From positions 1 through 57,797 of IMG/VR virus record IMGVR_UViG_3300046163_000011: 57,797 nucleotides of DNA; one strand, written 5' to 3'. Of the stretch, positions 25,406 through 33,864 are shown piece after piece. This DNA comes from a virus. Numbering within the stretch: the first letter of the stretch is position 1; each line of letters starts with the position of its first letter. The position numbers and the translations under genes were made by a program. Below the pieces are notes generated by a model, which worked only from the letters and a program-made list of their open reading frames with translations, made no database searches and had not been told where the DNA came from.

Positions 25406-26146
25406 ATGCCAGCTTTACCCTCATCAGGGTCACTTTCCCTTTCTCAGGTGCAGGCCTCGTTTGGTGGATCAAGCCCAATTGGTATGTCAGAATATTATAG
25501 AGGCGGATCTTATGTTGCTAACAACGCAATAAACTCAAGCGTTCCAGCAAGCGGCGCTATAAGTATGTCTAATTTTTATGGCGGCTCTGGCACAACCACT
25601 AGAAGCCTGCAAGTTAATATGGACTACGGTTACGGAAACTCAGCCGTTGGCCTTACGTCAAGTTATTTCGGCAATGGCAATGCGGCGTCGGCTCCTTTTG
25701 GTTTTAGCGTTGGCACTAATACCCTTTGTTACCAGCCTGTTTTCCACGCGGGAACAGGATTTATTACTAGCGCTTCAATTACAGTTCAGCAAAACGAAGA
25801 TGTAAACCCTAACACGGGACACGTTATCCTTTATGGAGGCACAAGTCTCTCTACTGTAACTAATATAGTTGGTCAATGGAACGCGGGATCAAGCGGAAGT
25901 CAAGGCGGCAGTAGAAGTTACAGCATTACTTGGGACAGTGCTGGCCTTATAAGCGCTATAACGTATACAGGTGGTTATTACAATACTGGGATTATTTCAT
26001 TTGCAACCAACAATGTTTCAAGCGCGAGATCAAATGGTTACAAATGGTATGGATTTCGGTTAAAGAATCCATCTGGCTGGTCAAAAGGCTCAGATATCAT
26101 GCTGGGGACATTTTATAACTCTAACAGCTACACTCAACCTTCGTAG
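25406..26146 (+). CDS. Tail-tip/adhesin protein
   Basis: 246 residues. The N-terminus LPSSGSLSLSQVQASFGGSS, then IGMSEYYRGGSYV and ASGAISMSNFYGGSG, is a recognisable phage module, often at the start of small fibre proteins. The remainder is Ser/Gly/Asn/Tyr-rich (NMDYGYGNSAVGLTSSYFGN) without a named fold. Probably receptor-binding. Confidence 0.55.
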   Translation: MPALPSSGSLSLSQVQASFGGSSPIGMSEYYRGGSYVANNAINSSVPASGAISMSNFYGGSGTTTRSLQVNMDYGYGNSAVGLTSSYFGNGNAASAPFGFSVGTNTLCYQPVFHAGTGFITSASITVQQNEDVNPNTGHVILYGGTSLSTVTNIVGQWNAGSSGSQGGSRSYSITWDSAGLISAITYTGGYYNTGIISFATNNVSSARSNGYKWYGFRLKNPSGWSKGSDIMLGTFYNSNSYTQPS

Positions 26147-26154
26147 GTAAAAAT

Positions 26155-28044
26155 ATGCCTTTACAAAAATTACAATTTAGACCGGGCATAAACAAAGACA
26201 TTACATCCTATTCAAATGAAGGCGGATGGGTAGATGGCGATAAGGTGCGCTTTCGTCTTGGGTATCCTGAGAAGATTGGTGGGTGGCTAAAGTATTCTGC
26301 AAATCAGTTTCAAGGCGTTTGCCGCGCTCTGCACAACTGGATAACATTAGACGGATCAAACTTCTTAGGCCTTGGTACTCATTTAAAGTATTATATTGAG
26401 GAAGGCGGGGCCTTCAACGATATTACCCCACTAAGAAACACAACCGCCGCTGGAGATGTTACCTTCTCTGCCACTAATGGATCGTCAACAATAACGGTAA
26501 CGGACGCCAATCACGGCGCTATCCAAAATGACTTTGTGACATTTAGCGGCTCTGCCTCTCTTGGTGGCAATGTTACTGCGGCTATTCTAAACGCAGAGCA
26601 TCAAGTTACTAATGTTACTAGCTCAAGCCAATATGAAATAGTTGTTTCTGTAACTGCCAATGCATCTGATACTGCTAATGGCGGCTCCTCTGTTGTGGGA
26701 GCTTATCAAATTAACGTTGGTCTAAACTCTCAGGTTGGTGGAACTGGCTGGGGAGCGGGTACATGGGGGCGAGGCACATGGGGTTCAAGCTCTTCTTTGA
26801 CCACTACAACAAACATACGAATCTGGTCACACGACAACTTTGGCGAAGATCTTATTATTAATCCAAGAGACTCTAATGTTTATTACTGGGACAAGGGTAC
26901 TGGCCTTTCTTCTAGGGCAGTAGAGATTTCTACTTTAAGTGGGGCCAAGTCTGCGCCACAAGTTGCTAAACAAGTTCTAGTGTCTGATCAGGACAGGCAC
27001 GTTATTGCGTTTGGGTGTGACGCCATAGGAGCCAGCGCATCTGCCGCCCAAGGCAACGGTGTGCAAGATCCATTGCTTATTAGGTTTTCCTCTCAGGAAA
27101 ATGCCGTTGATTGGTTTCCTACAGACGCAAATACTGCTGGAGATTTGATTCTTGGATCAGGATCTCAGTTTGTTCAGGCAGTAGAAACAAAGCGTGAGAT
27201 TCTTGTGTGGACAGATACATCTCTTCACTCAATGAGGTTTATCGGCCCGCCATTTACATTTGGTCTACAGCAACTGGCATCAAACATCACTATTATGGGG
27301 CCAAACTCTGCCGTAGCAACAGAGGACGTTGTTTACTGGATGGGCATAGATAACTTCTACACTTATTCAGGTCAAACAACACAGCTAGAATGCACCGTTA
27401 AAAATCATGTGTTCAACGATTTTAACTTAGCTCAGACTGACAAGGTTTACGGCGGCATTAACTCTGAGTTTTCTGAGGTTATATGGCTTTATCCGTCTGA
27501 CTCAAACTCCCTTTCTAACGGCGGAACAGGGGAAATAGATAAATACGTTATATACAATTACAAAGACAAGACTTGGTACTATGGCACAATTGATCGTTCA
27601 GCTTGGATTGACAGAGGAACTAGGACATATCCTATAGCCGCAGAAAGCGGGTACTTGTATAACCATGAGTTTGAGTATGACGATGATGGCTCTGCAATGA
27701 ACTCGTTTATAGAATCCGCACCTATGGATATTGGTGACGGTGACAGGTTCAGCCTAGCCACAACTGTAATACCAGATTTAACATTCTCAGGATCAACACA
27801 ACTTGCAAGCCCGCAGGCAACGTTTACATTGAAGGCAAGAACAGAGCCGGGCGCGGCTTACAACAGTACATCATCAGGCAACACCATAAGAACAGCCTCC
27901 TCTCCAGTAGAAACATTTACTGAACTTTTAAATCTTAGGGTTAGAGGCCGATCTTTTGCTGTAAGAATTGACTCATCAGCCCTAGGAACAAAATGGAAAC
28001 TAGGATCTCCTAGAGTTGAAGTAAGGCCTGACGGTAGACGATAA
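26155..28044 (+). CDS. Packaged DNA stabilisation/tail hub protein, P22 gp10-like
   Basis: 629 residues. The start KLQFRPGINKDITSYSNEGG and VRFRLGYPEKIGGW, then repeated propeller-like strands (RIWSHDNFGEDLIINPRDSN, EILVWTDTSLHSMRF, VVYWMGIDNFYTYSG), match the P22 gp10/T7 gp12-type tail hub family. It plugs the connector and holds the fibres. The end overlaps the following gene (TAATG). Confidence 0.75.
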   Translation: MPLQKLQFRPGINKDITSYSNEGGWVDGDKVRFRLGYPEKIGGWLKYSANQFQGVCRALHNWITLDGSNFLGLGTHLKYYIEEGGAFNDITPLRNTTAAGDVTFSATNGSSTITVTDANHGAIQNDFVTFSGSASLGGNVTAAILNAEHQVTNVTSSSQYEIVVSVTANASDTANGGSSVVGAYQINVGLNSQVGGTGWGAGTWGRGTWGSSSSLTTTTNIRIWSHDNFGEDLIINPRDSNVYYWDKGTGLSSRAVEISTLSGAKSAPQVAKQVLVSDQDRHVIAFGCDAIGASASAAQGNGVQDPLLIRFSSQENAVDWFPTDANTAGDLILGSGSQFVQAVETKREILVWTDTSLHSMRFIGPPFTFGLQQLASNITIMGPNSAVATEDVVYWMGIDNFYTYSGQTTQLECTVKNHVFNDFNLAQTDKVYGGINSEFSEVIWLYPSDSNSLSNGGTGEIDKYVIYNYKDKTWYYGTIDRSAWIDRGTRTYPIAAESGYLYNHEFEYDDDGSAMNSFIESAPMDIGDGDRFSLATTVIPDLTFSGSTQLASPQATFTLKARTEPGAAYNSTSSGNTIRTASSPVETFTELLNLRVRGRSFAVRIDSSALGTKWKLGSPRVEVRPDGRR

Positions 28045-28274
28045 TGGCATTAAAAAACGTACCACCGCCCAGACTTCCAGAGCCTACATCAGAGTATTCT
28101 GTGTCTTATATGCAGGACTTATTGAGGGCGCTTGAAATATTTATTGAGCAAGAAAGAACTCCGGGAGAGTTACGGGGAACAAAAATCACGTTAACTGATC
28201 TGCCGATATCATCGACAGGTCTTGAGTCGGGAGCATTATTTAACGATTCAGGGACGGTGAAAATTGTACCGTAG
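28044..28274 (+). CDS. Small conserved tail protein
   Basis: 76 residues. YMQDLLRALEIFIEQERTPG, then LTDLPISSTGLESGALFNDS and the end GTVKIVP, is a common short protein after gp10-like genes. A helical trimerisation stretch is followed by beta strands. The stop codon lies inside a TTGTA/TACAA palindrome. Confidence 0.65.
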   Translation: MALKNVPPPRLPEPTSEYSVSYMQDLLRALEIFIEQERTPGELRGTKITLTDLPISSTGLESGALFNDSGTVKIVP

Positions 28275-28279
28275 TACAA
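28264..28279. promoter_or_regulatory. Dispersed palindrome, copy 4 (TTGTACCGTAGTACAA)
   Basis: Contains the stop codon (TAG 28272-28274) of the preceding gene and ends one base before the ATG of the first lysis-region gene. This is the boundary between tail and lysis genes. Confidence 0.6.
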
Positions 28280-28498
28280 ATGGATTATTTAAAGAGATTA
28301 ATCGAATATAACGTTATAGCTCGTCTGACAATGATTTGCAGTATAGCCATGTCTTGGCGATGTGCAGAGTGGTTTATGAGCCTCCCTCCAGAAGCTCAAA
28401 CAACAGGGGCTACTACATTTGTGTCTGTTATAATGGGTGTTATGACAGGCATATTTGGCATATGGATGGGGCAAGAATCTAGGGGAAGAAGTAAGTAA
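28280..28498 (+). CDS. Putative 2TM holin-type protein
   Basis: 72 residues with two membrane segments (about residues 12-34, VIARLTMICSIAMSWRCAEW; and 45-64, TTFVSVIMGVMTGIFGIWMG) and a charged C-terminus GQESRGRSK. This is a recurring small membrane protein at the start of marine phage lysis regions. No clear ribosome site; the ATG directly abuts the palindrome. A separate 3TM holin lies downstream. Confidence 0.55.
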   Translation: MDYLKRLIEYNVIARLTMICSIAMSWRCAEWFMSLPPEAQTTGATTFVSVIMGVMTGIFGIWMGQESRGRSK

Positions 28499-28702
28499 AT
28501 GTTTAAGGTGGTGGTATTAGCTTGCTCTATCATGTCTCCAGATAAGTGTTGGGAGTATCATGACATGACAGGGCCACACGAAACATACGAGAAATGTTCG
28601 GCTAGAGCTTACGAAATGGGCAATGATATAGGAATGATTAACAGAGGCAATATAATGCCAAAAAGTTTTAAGTGTGTGCCGTTAAAGGGAACTAGTTTAT
28701 GA
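28499..28702 (+). CDS. Small Cys-containing protein
   Basis: 67 residues, short hydrophobic N-terminus (FKVVVLACSIM), followed by SPDKCWEYHDMTGPHETYEKC and a late FKCVPLKG. The four Cys and the acidic-aromatic-Cys order resemble the proteins at 588-776 and 29195-29401. Likely membrane or periplasm directed; unknown role in the lysis region. End overlaps the next start (ATGA). Confidence 0.55.
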   Translation: MFKVVVLACSIMSPDKCWEYHDMTGPHETYEKCSARAYEMGNDIGMINRGNIMPKSFKCVPLKGTSL

Positions 28703-28794
28703 TTGAATGGATAAAAAAGATATTTTCACATAGTTTTGGTGATGTGTCAGAACACAGAAAGCACACAACTAAGTACGAAGATCTATGTATGTAG
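28699..28794 (+). CDS. Very short ORF in lysis region
   Basis: 31 residues, MIEWIKKIFSHSFGDVSEHR and on to a C-terminal CM. Starts by ATGA overlap with the previous gene. The amphipathic basic start could associate with membrane. Weak support beyond position and coupling. Confidence 0.4.
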   Translation: MIEWIKKIFSHSFGDVSEHRKHTTKYEDLCM

Positions 28795-28803
28795 GGCGTA
28801 GAA

Positions 28804-29202
28804 ATGCCAAAGCTAAGTGAAAACACCGAGGTATCTCTACCTCTCAGAAACATTCTTAGTATGGTCGCGGCGGCTAGTCTGGCAACGTGGGCTTACTTTG
28901 GCTTGATTGAGAGGCTGAACACGCTAGAAACAAATCAGACTATGATGAAGTCTGACTTGGAGCAAAACACAGAGTTTCGCATTAAGTGGCCTAGAGGTGA
29001 GATGGGTAGCTTACCAGCCGACAGTGAACAGTTTATGTTGATAGAGCATTTAGCGACTGAGCTAGAAAAGTTACAAAACGAGATAGAAGGCGGCAAAGCA
29101 CCTTACGATCAGCAACAGAAACTAACTTTAGAGTTTTACGAAAAGCGTATAACGAACTTAGAAGAAAACTTAGAGAAGATTAGAAACGGCAATCATGATT
29201 GA
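28804..29202 (+). CDS. Single-TM coiled-coil protein (spanin-like or structural)
   Basis: 132 residues. One membrane segment (about residues 15-33, NILSMVAAASLATWAYFGLI) is followed by a long helical region with LNTLETNQTMMKSDLEQN and later EKRITNLEENLEKIRNG. Location between holin candidates and a short overlapping gene at 29195 resembles inner-spanin architecture, but the partner gene has no lipobox, so spanin identity is only a suggestion. Confidence 0.5.
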   Translation: MPKLSENTEVSLPLRNILSMVAAASLATWAYFGLIERLNTLETNQTMMKSDLEQNTEFRIKWPRGEMGSLPADSEQFMLIEHLATELEKLQNEIEGGKAPYDQQQKLTLEFYEKRITNLEENLEKIRNGNHD

Positions 29203-29401
29203 GCTTACGTTTGTGTTATTATTGGTAGTGGGTGGCGAGAGGATAGAGTACACGCCTTATTCTTCTTTGTCTGAGTGCTTGTCTGTACGCAGAAAAATTA
29301 AACGTAACATAGGCCATACTAATAACTTTGATCAGAAGTGGTCATGTAAGGAGTTAACGGTGAAAATAGATAACGGTAATATTTTGGAGATTGTAAAATG
29401 A
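29195..29401 (+). CDS. Small protein with hydrophobic start and two Cys
   Basis: 68 residues, MIELTFVLLLVVGGERIEYT then SSLSECLSVRRKIKRN and WSCKELTVKI. It overlaps both neighbours by a few bases. The design parallels the proteins at 588 and 28499. No lipobox Cys after the hydrophobic start, so it is not a typical outer spanin. Confidence 0.5.
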   Translation: MIELTFVLLLVVGGERIEYTPYSSLSECLSVRRKIKRNIGHTNNFDQKWSCKELTVKIDNGNILEIVK

Positions 29402-29794
29402 TACAAGCGCTTATAGGCCCGGTTACCGGGTTACTGGACAAGTTTATTGAAGACAAAGACCAGAAAAACAAGTTGGCTCATGAAATAGCTACTATGGCAG
29501 AACGCCAGATGCATGAAGCTAATATGGGTCAAATTGAAATTAATAAAGCAGAAGGCCCAGCACAGAAGCATATTTGTGGCGGGCTGGAGGCCCTTTTTGG
29601 GGTGGGGTCTGGCCTTCGCCATGATATGGCATTTTGTTTTAGCGCCAGTCACTATGTTTGTTTGTTCTTATGCTGGTGTAGAGATACCAGAACTGCCAAC
29701 ATTTGATATGGATTCATTATTAACTGTGTTGATGGGTATGCTTGGCTTGGGTTCCCTTAGAACTTTTGAGAAGGTCAAAAAGGTAACTAAATAA
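29398..29794 (+). CDS. 3TM-type holin, frame broken by one extra base
   Basis: Removing one G at 29554-29555 joins MIQALIGPVTGLLDKFIEDK and GQIEINKAE to AQHRSIFVAGWRPFLGWGLA, giving a continuous ~131-residue protein ending TFEKVKKVTK. The A-HRS-FVAGWRPF-GW motif is the hallmark of the three-TM holin family linked with gene-transfer-agent release. Membrane segments follow at WGLAFAMIWHFVLAP and LLTVLMGMLGLGS. As written, the first frame continues out of frame to 29706. Confidence 0.75.
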
Positions 29795-29800
29795 CCAAAA

Positions 29801-29818
29801 TTTGTATGATGCTACAAA
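29801..29818. promoter_or_regulatory. Dispersed palindrome, copy 5 (TTTGTATGATGCTACAAA)
   Basis: Perfect 6-bp arms with a six-base centre, seven bases after the holin stop. It overlaps the weak -35 (TTGTAT) of the promoter candidate just downstream, so binding could repress it. Confidence 0.6.
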
Positions 29819-29833
29819 TAATGTTATTATAAT
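29802..29833 (+). promoter_or_regulatory. Candidate sigma70-type promoter
   Basis: Perfect -10 TATAAT at 29828-29833 with TTGTAT at 29802-29807 as a weak -35 (20 bp spacing, longer than ideal). It would transcribe the metallophosphoesterase and amidase genes. The -35 overlaps a palindromic operator-like site. Confidence 0.4.
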
Positions 29834-29863
29834 AGCAGTTTAAATGGCAAAACGGGGGGCGAT

Positions 29864-30901
29864 ATGCCTAGGCCAAAAACTGCTGATGATGTGCTTCGTC
29901 AAACAGCTGAATTATATTTAAGCAACAACCGATCTTTAAAAAAAGCCGCCGCTCAATCTGGTGTAGGATATCAGACATTTGTATCAAGAATCAGGGTTTG
30001 CAAAGAAAGAGGCATATTAGACGACACCCCATCCTCTACTAACGCCGAAAATGTGCCTGCAAAAGAAGTCAAAACAATTGTTATCGAAAACAAGGTAAGA
30101 ATACAGCCAAGAAAAACCAATCCTCTTGAAACAAAAAGAGTTCTTGCTATCGGTGATTGTCATGACGGGCCTGCAATACCTGATAAGAGTAGATTCTACG
30201 CTATGGGTGCATATGCTAGGATCAATAAAGTGGATCAGATTATACAAATTGGCGATATAGCCACTTGTGACTCACTTAACAGATTTGATCGTAACGAAAC
30301 TTTAAAAGGCAGAAATAAGCCAGCATTTAAAGACGATATGTACAGCCTTCAACAGGCTATAAGAGCGTTTGATCAGGGCTTGAAAAAGTACGATGTGCCA
30401 AAACACATTACATTAGGAAACCATGAAGACAGGATATGGTCGTTCACAAATAGAAACCCAGAGACTGTCGAACTGCTTGATCAACTGCTATACTCTACTA
30501 TAGAGGATCATGGATGGACGTATTCACCTTATGGCGAAATGTATTTTATTGGGGATGTTGGTTTTACGCACACTCCCATGAATGGCATGGGCAAGCCTTA
30601 TGGTGGTATGTACTGCGAGAATCAAATATCAAGAGACAGTTTGCACGATGTAGTGTTTGGGCATACGCACAAGAGGTTAGACAAAACATTTCCAAAGATT
30701 GGCGCACAGTTCTTAAACATAATCAATTTAGGATGTAGTCTACCGGAAGGGCATATAGAAGAGTATGCTAGACATAGTGTAACTGGTTGGAGTTATGGGG
30801 TCTACGATTTAAACATTGTAGATGGTAAAATAGAAGATAGGACATGGGTTCCTATGAAAAAACTGATGAGGGAATATGCAGATGGCTACAAGGGAGATTA
30901 A
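29864..30901 (+). CDS. Calcineurin-like metallophosphoesterase with N-terminal HTH
   Basis: 345 residues. Residues ~10-50 look like a helix-turn-helix (LSNNRSLKKAAAQSGVGYQT). The catalytic part has the classic metal motifs in order: IGDCHD, IGDIATCDS, LGNHEDR, a His in FTHTPMNG and VFGHTHKR. It would hydrolyse phosphate esters, nucleic acid or otherwise; substrate unknown. A GGGGGGC stretch precedes the ATG. The end overlaps the amidase gene by 20 bp. Confidence 0.75.
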   Translation: MPRPKTADDVLRQTAELYLSNNRSLKKAAAQSGVGYQTFVSRIRVCKERGILDDTPSSTNAENVPAKEVKTIVIENKVRIQPRKTNPLETKRVLAIGDCHDGPAIPDKSRFYAMGAYARINKVDQIIQIGDIATCDSLNRFDRNETLKGRNKPAFKDDMYSLQQAIRAFDQGLKKYDVPKHITLGNHEDRIWSFTNRNPETVELLDQLLYSTIEDHGWTYSPYGEMYFIGDVGFTHTPMNGMGKPYGGMYCENQISRDSLHDVVFGHTHKRLDKTFPKIGAQFLNIINLGCSLPEGHIEEYARHSVTGWSYGVYDLNIVDGKIEDRTWVPMKKLMREYADGYKGD

Positions 30902-31298
30902 AAAGGTAATCGTTCATTGTGCCGACACCCCAGAGGGTCGTGAGGTTTCAACGAGCGAAATTCGCCGTTGGCACACTGAAGAGCGAGGCTGGAGTGATAT
31001 CGGTTATCATTGGGTTGTTGAACTTGATGGTTCTGTGCATGAGGGTCGCCCTGAAAGTATCTCTGGCGCTCACTGTAGGGGCCATAACAAAGACAGCATT
31101 GGCGTCTGCTACGTTGGTGGGTCTGACGCTAATGGAGATCCTAAAGACACACGAACAGAGGGGCAGAAAAGTGCGCTTGCGTCCCTCCTCTCTGAAATAC
31201 TTGATAGACACCCAGAAGCTACGATCTATGGGCATAGAGACTTCTCAGAGAAAGCCTGTCCTTCATTCGATGCCAAAACAGAATACGCAGATTTCTAA
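30882..31298 (+). CDS. N-acetylmuramoyl-L-alanine amidase (endolysin)
   Basis: 138 residues, T7 lysozyme-like Amidase_2 enzyme that cuts peptidoglycan for lysis. Zinc ligands are visible in VIVHCADTPEG (first His), YGHRDFSEKACPSFD (second His, Lys and Cys), with GYHWVVELDGSVHEGRP between. No signal peptide, so export depends on the holin. ATG 30882 is preferred to 30876 for spacing from AGGGA. Confidence 0.9.
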   Translation: MATREIKKVIVHCADTPEGREVSTSEIRRWHTEERGWSDIGYHWVVELDGSVHEGRPESISGAHCRGHNKDSIGVCYVGGSDANGDPKDTRTEGQKSALASLLSEILDRHPEATIYGHRDFSEKACPSFDAKTEYADF

Positions 31299-31308
31299 GG
31301 AGTAAATT

Positions 31309-32529
31309 ATGCTACCACTATTACTAGGACTTGGGGGATCTGCACTAGCTGGTACTGGTGCGCTTACGGCTTTAGGGGCGTTTGGAACTCCTCTCGCGGC
31401 TGGCGCTATTGGCTCTGGTCTTGGTTCATTCTTAGAAACAGGTGATTTAGGTCAGGGCATTCAAACTGGCCTGTTGTCATTTTTAGGTGGTAAGGCTCTT
31501 GGTTCTGCATTTGGTGGAGGTGCTGGTGCTGGTGCTTCAACTATGTCTGGCGCGGCTCCAGTGGGCGGTGCGGCTAGTGTCGCCAACCCCGTAACAATAG
31601 GCGGCAACACAGTAAACGCCCTACAAAGCGTACCAGTGAACACGGCAAACCTTGGTCAGTCATTCGCAAATCTGCCAGCATCTACAGCTTCAGTCGGTAA
31701 CATGGGAGCAAATGTAGGATTAAAAGATGGTCTTACTGGTGGATTGACAGGTGGCGCTGGGTCATCAACTGGCAGTACATTCGGTAACTTTATGAAGTCT
31801 GATGCTATATCAAAAGGTATAATGGATCCGTACGCTCTGGGAGCTATAGGAACGACAGGGCTTGCCAGTTTGATGGGTGGCCCTCAAGGTGATTTTGCAA
31901 AGACAGAGGAGAAGTACATTCCAGAGGCAAAAGCTCAAGACAGAAAGCTGGCTTCAATACCAGCGGGGTATCGTCCGGGGATTGATCCAGAACTTAATTA
32001 TTTTCAGCCCTACAGCCTAAGCGCTAAGGGTCTAAAAGAGGGTGGCCTAACAGAGTTAGCCGATAACCCTATGGATGTCATGGCTGGTGCTGAACCAGAA
32101 ATGATGCAACCTAATGACAAAGAGATCATTAATGATGCTGTTGACGCCATTAAAGGCGAAGATCCACAGCCAGAGGTGGCTCTAGGAATGTTCCTGTCCC
32201 GCTACGGTGAAGAGGCACTACAAGACCTCGTTCAGCGTGTTCAAAGCGGGGAGTTTGACCAAAACGCCAATGTGGAAGAAGGCTTGGTCAACGGCGCTGG
32301 AGACGGTATGGATGACCTGATACCAGCGAAGTTAGAGGGAGAAGATGATGTTGTGCTGTCCAATGATGAGTTTATTGTGCCAGCAGACGTTGTGAGCGGT
32401 CTTGGTAATGGCTCGTCAGATGCCGGATCCAAGGCTTTATACGATATGATGGATCGTGTTCGGGAGATGCGTACTGGCAAGAAAGAGCAACCTAAACAGG
32501 TTCCACAGGGAGATATGTTGCCAGCATGA
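31309..32529 (+). CDS. Internal virion protein, Gly/Ala-rich
   Basis: 406 residues. The N-terminal half is Gly/Ala-rich and hydrophobic (LLLGLGGSALAGTGALTALG), able to insert in membranes; the C-terminal part has EVALGMFLSRYGEEALQDLV, GAGDGMDDLIPAKLEGEDDV and LSNDEFIVPADVVSGLGNG, a tag of ejected/internal proteins in marine podoviruses. First gene of the four-gene internal protein block. AGGAGT ribosome site. Confidence 0.6.
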   Translation: MLPLLLGLGGSALAGTGALTALGAFGTPLAAGAIGSGLGSFLETGDLGQGIQTGLLSFLGGKALGSAFGGGAGAGASTMSGAAPVGGAASVANPVTIGGNTVNALQSVPVNTANLGQSFANLPASTASVGNMGANVGLKDGLTGGLTGGAGSSTGSTFGNFMKSDAISKGIMDPYALGAIGTTGLASLMGGPQGDFAKTEEKYIPEAKAQDRKLASIPAGYRPGIDPELNYFQPYSLSAKGLKEGGLTELADNPMDVMAGAEPEMMQPNDKEIINDAVDAIKGEDPQPEVALGMFLSRYGEEALQDLVQRVQSGEFDQNANVEEGLVNGAGDGMDDLIPAKLEGEDDVVLSNDEFIVPADVVSGLGNGSSDAGSKALYDMMDRVREMRTGKKEQPKQVPQGDMLPA

Positions 32530-32945
32530 TAATGACAGCAGTTCCAACCGAAGGGTTGGATGTGGTTTGGAAAGACGCCGCTAAGGCCTTGGGAAAGTCT
32601 ATTCAAACCATGAAAGGTAAGTTTACGCTTGGCTCTTTGTACGAAGCGTTGAAAAAAGAAGAGCTTTTGTTGTGGATTATTGTTGATGATGGGAAAGTCA
32701 TAGCGGCGATAACAACAAAGGTTCTTGAGTATCCTAGCTGTAAAGCTATGGCAATGGATTGGATAGGTGGCGAAAGAATGGGTGAGTGGCTAGAAATGGC
32801 TCACGAAAAACTTATTCAACACTCAATAGAAAATGGGTGCAGTCACTTGGAAGGTTATGGACGTAAAGGATGGGGCAGATGGCTACAAAAATATGGTTGG
32901 AAGCCAGAGTACATAGCCTATCGAATGGAGCTATATAATGGGTAA
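32526..32945 (+). CDS. GNAT-fold-like protein
   Basis: 139 residues. The pattern WIIVDDGKVIAAITTKVLEY, then MDWIGGERMGEWLEMAHEKL and GYGRKGWGRWLQKYGWKPEY, is a compact GNAT-like fold common in phages between internal protein genes. The usual acetyl-CoA loop (Q/RxxGxG/A) is weak, so a structural or regulatory use is possible. Both ends overlap neighbouring genes. Confidence 0.6.
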   Translation: MIMTAVPTEGLDVVWKDAAKALGKSIQTMKGKFTLGSLYEALKKEELLLWIIVDDGKVIAAITTKVLEYPSCKAMAMDWIGGERMGEWLEMAHEKLIQHSIENGCSHLEGYGRKGWGRWLQKYGWKPEYIAYRMELYNG

Positions 32946-33864
32946 GTCAAAACCATCAACACCTTCTTCTCAGACGGTCAATCAGACCAATCTTCCGGCC
33001 TACGCAAAGCCGTACTTTGAAAGACTTCTGAAAAGAACTGAAAGCGAATCGCAACAGCCCTACAATCAATTTCAGGGCCAAAGACTTTCTAATGTGTCAG
33101 CCGATACAACTGCCGCACAAAACATGGTGCGATCTATGCAGTCAGGCATACAGGGCTTGCCACAAGCTCAGACAGGCACACAAGGCGCTTTAGCAAGAGC
33201 GCAACAGGGCCAAAACTATCAATCTCAAGATTTTGATAGCGCCGCCGCCCAACAGTATATGTCTCCATATATGCAGAATGTGGTAAATGTTCAAAAACAG
33301 CAAGCGATCCAAGATTTTCAAAGGCAAAATGCAGGACGGGCGGCGCAGGCGATCAACGCAGGAGCGTTTGGTGGGTCGCGCTCGGCGGTTCAACAAGCGT
33401 TGGCGGGGCAGGAACTCACCCGCCAGCTATCAGATATACAGGCTACGGGGCAACAGCAGGCATACGAATCGGCACAAGGCCAGTTCGGAGCAGACAGAGC
33501 CGCAAGAATGGACGCAGAAAAGCTAGGTCTTGGTGCGGCGGAAATGGCTGGCGCTCAAAGCGCTCAATTAGCAAAGCTAGGCCAAATGGCAAGAGATGGG
33601 GATGTTCAGGCGTCTCAAATGCTTGAGTCTATTGGTAAGGCTCAGGAAGCTCGTCAACAAGCTGGTCTGGATATTGCTTATGAGGATTTTGTACGTCAGC
33701 GGGATTACCCCCGCGAACAATTACAGTTCTATTCATCCATACTTAGAGGTGTCCCTGTTCAGCCGTCAACAGAATCTACCAAGTTCCAGTCATACAACCC
33801 CGTTCAACAACTACTTGGTACAGGCATTTCTGCTCTTGGGCTGTATAAAGGACTTATGAGCTAA
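32938..33864 (+). CDS. Internal/ejected virion protein, Gln/Ala-rich
   Basis: 308 residues, long helices rich in Gln and Ala (QQYMSPYMQNVVNVQKQQA, then INAGAFGGSRSAVQQALAGQ). The GAFGGSR turn between two helices is typical of podovirus internal proteins near the giant ejection protein. It overlaps the preceding gene by 8 bp and the next by 1 bp (TAATG). Confidence 0.6.
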   Translation: MGKSKPSTPSSQTVNQTNLPAYAKPYFERLLKRTESESQQPYNQFQGQRLSNVSADTTAAQNMVRSMQSGIQGLPQAQTGTQGALARAQQGQNYQSQDFDSAAAQQYMSPYMQNVVNVQKQQAIQDFQRQNAGRAAQAINAGAFGGSRSAVQQALAGQELTRQLSDIQATGQQQAYESAQGQFGADRAARMDAEKLGLGAAEMAGAQSAQLAKLGQMARDGDVQASQMLESIGKAQEARQQAGLDIAYEDFVRQRDYPREQLQFYSSILRGVPVQPSTESTKFQSYNPVQQLLGTGISALGLYKGLMS

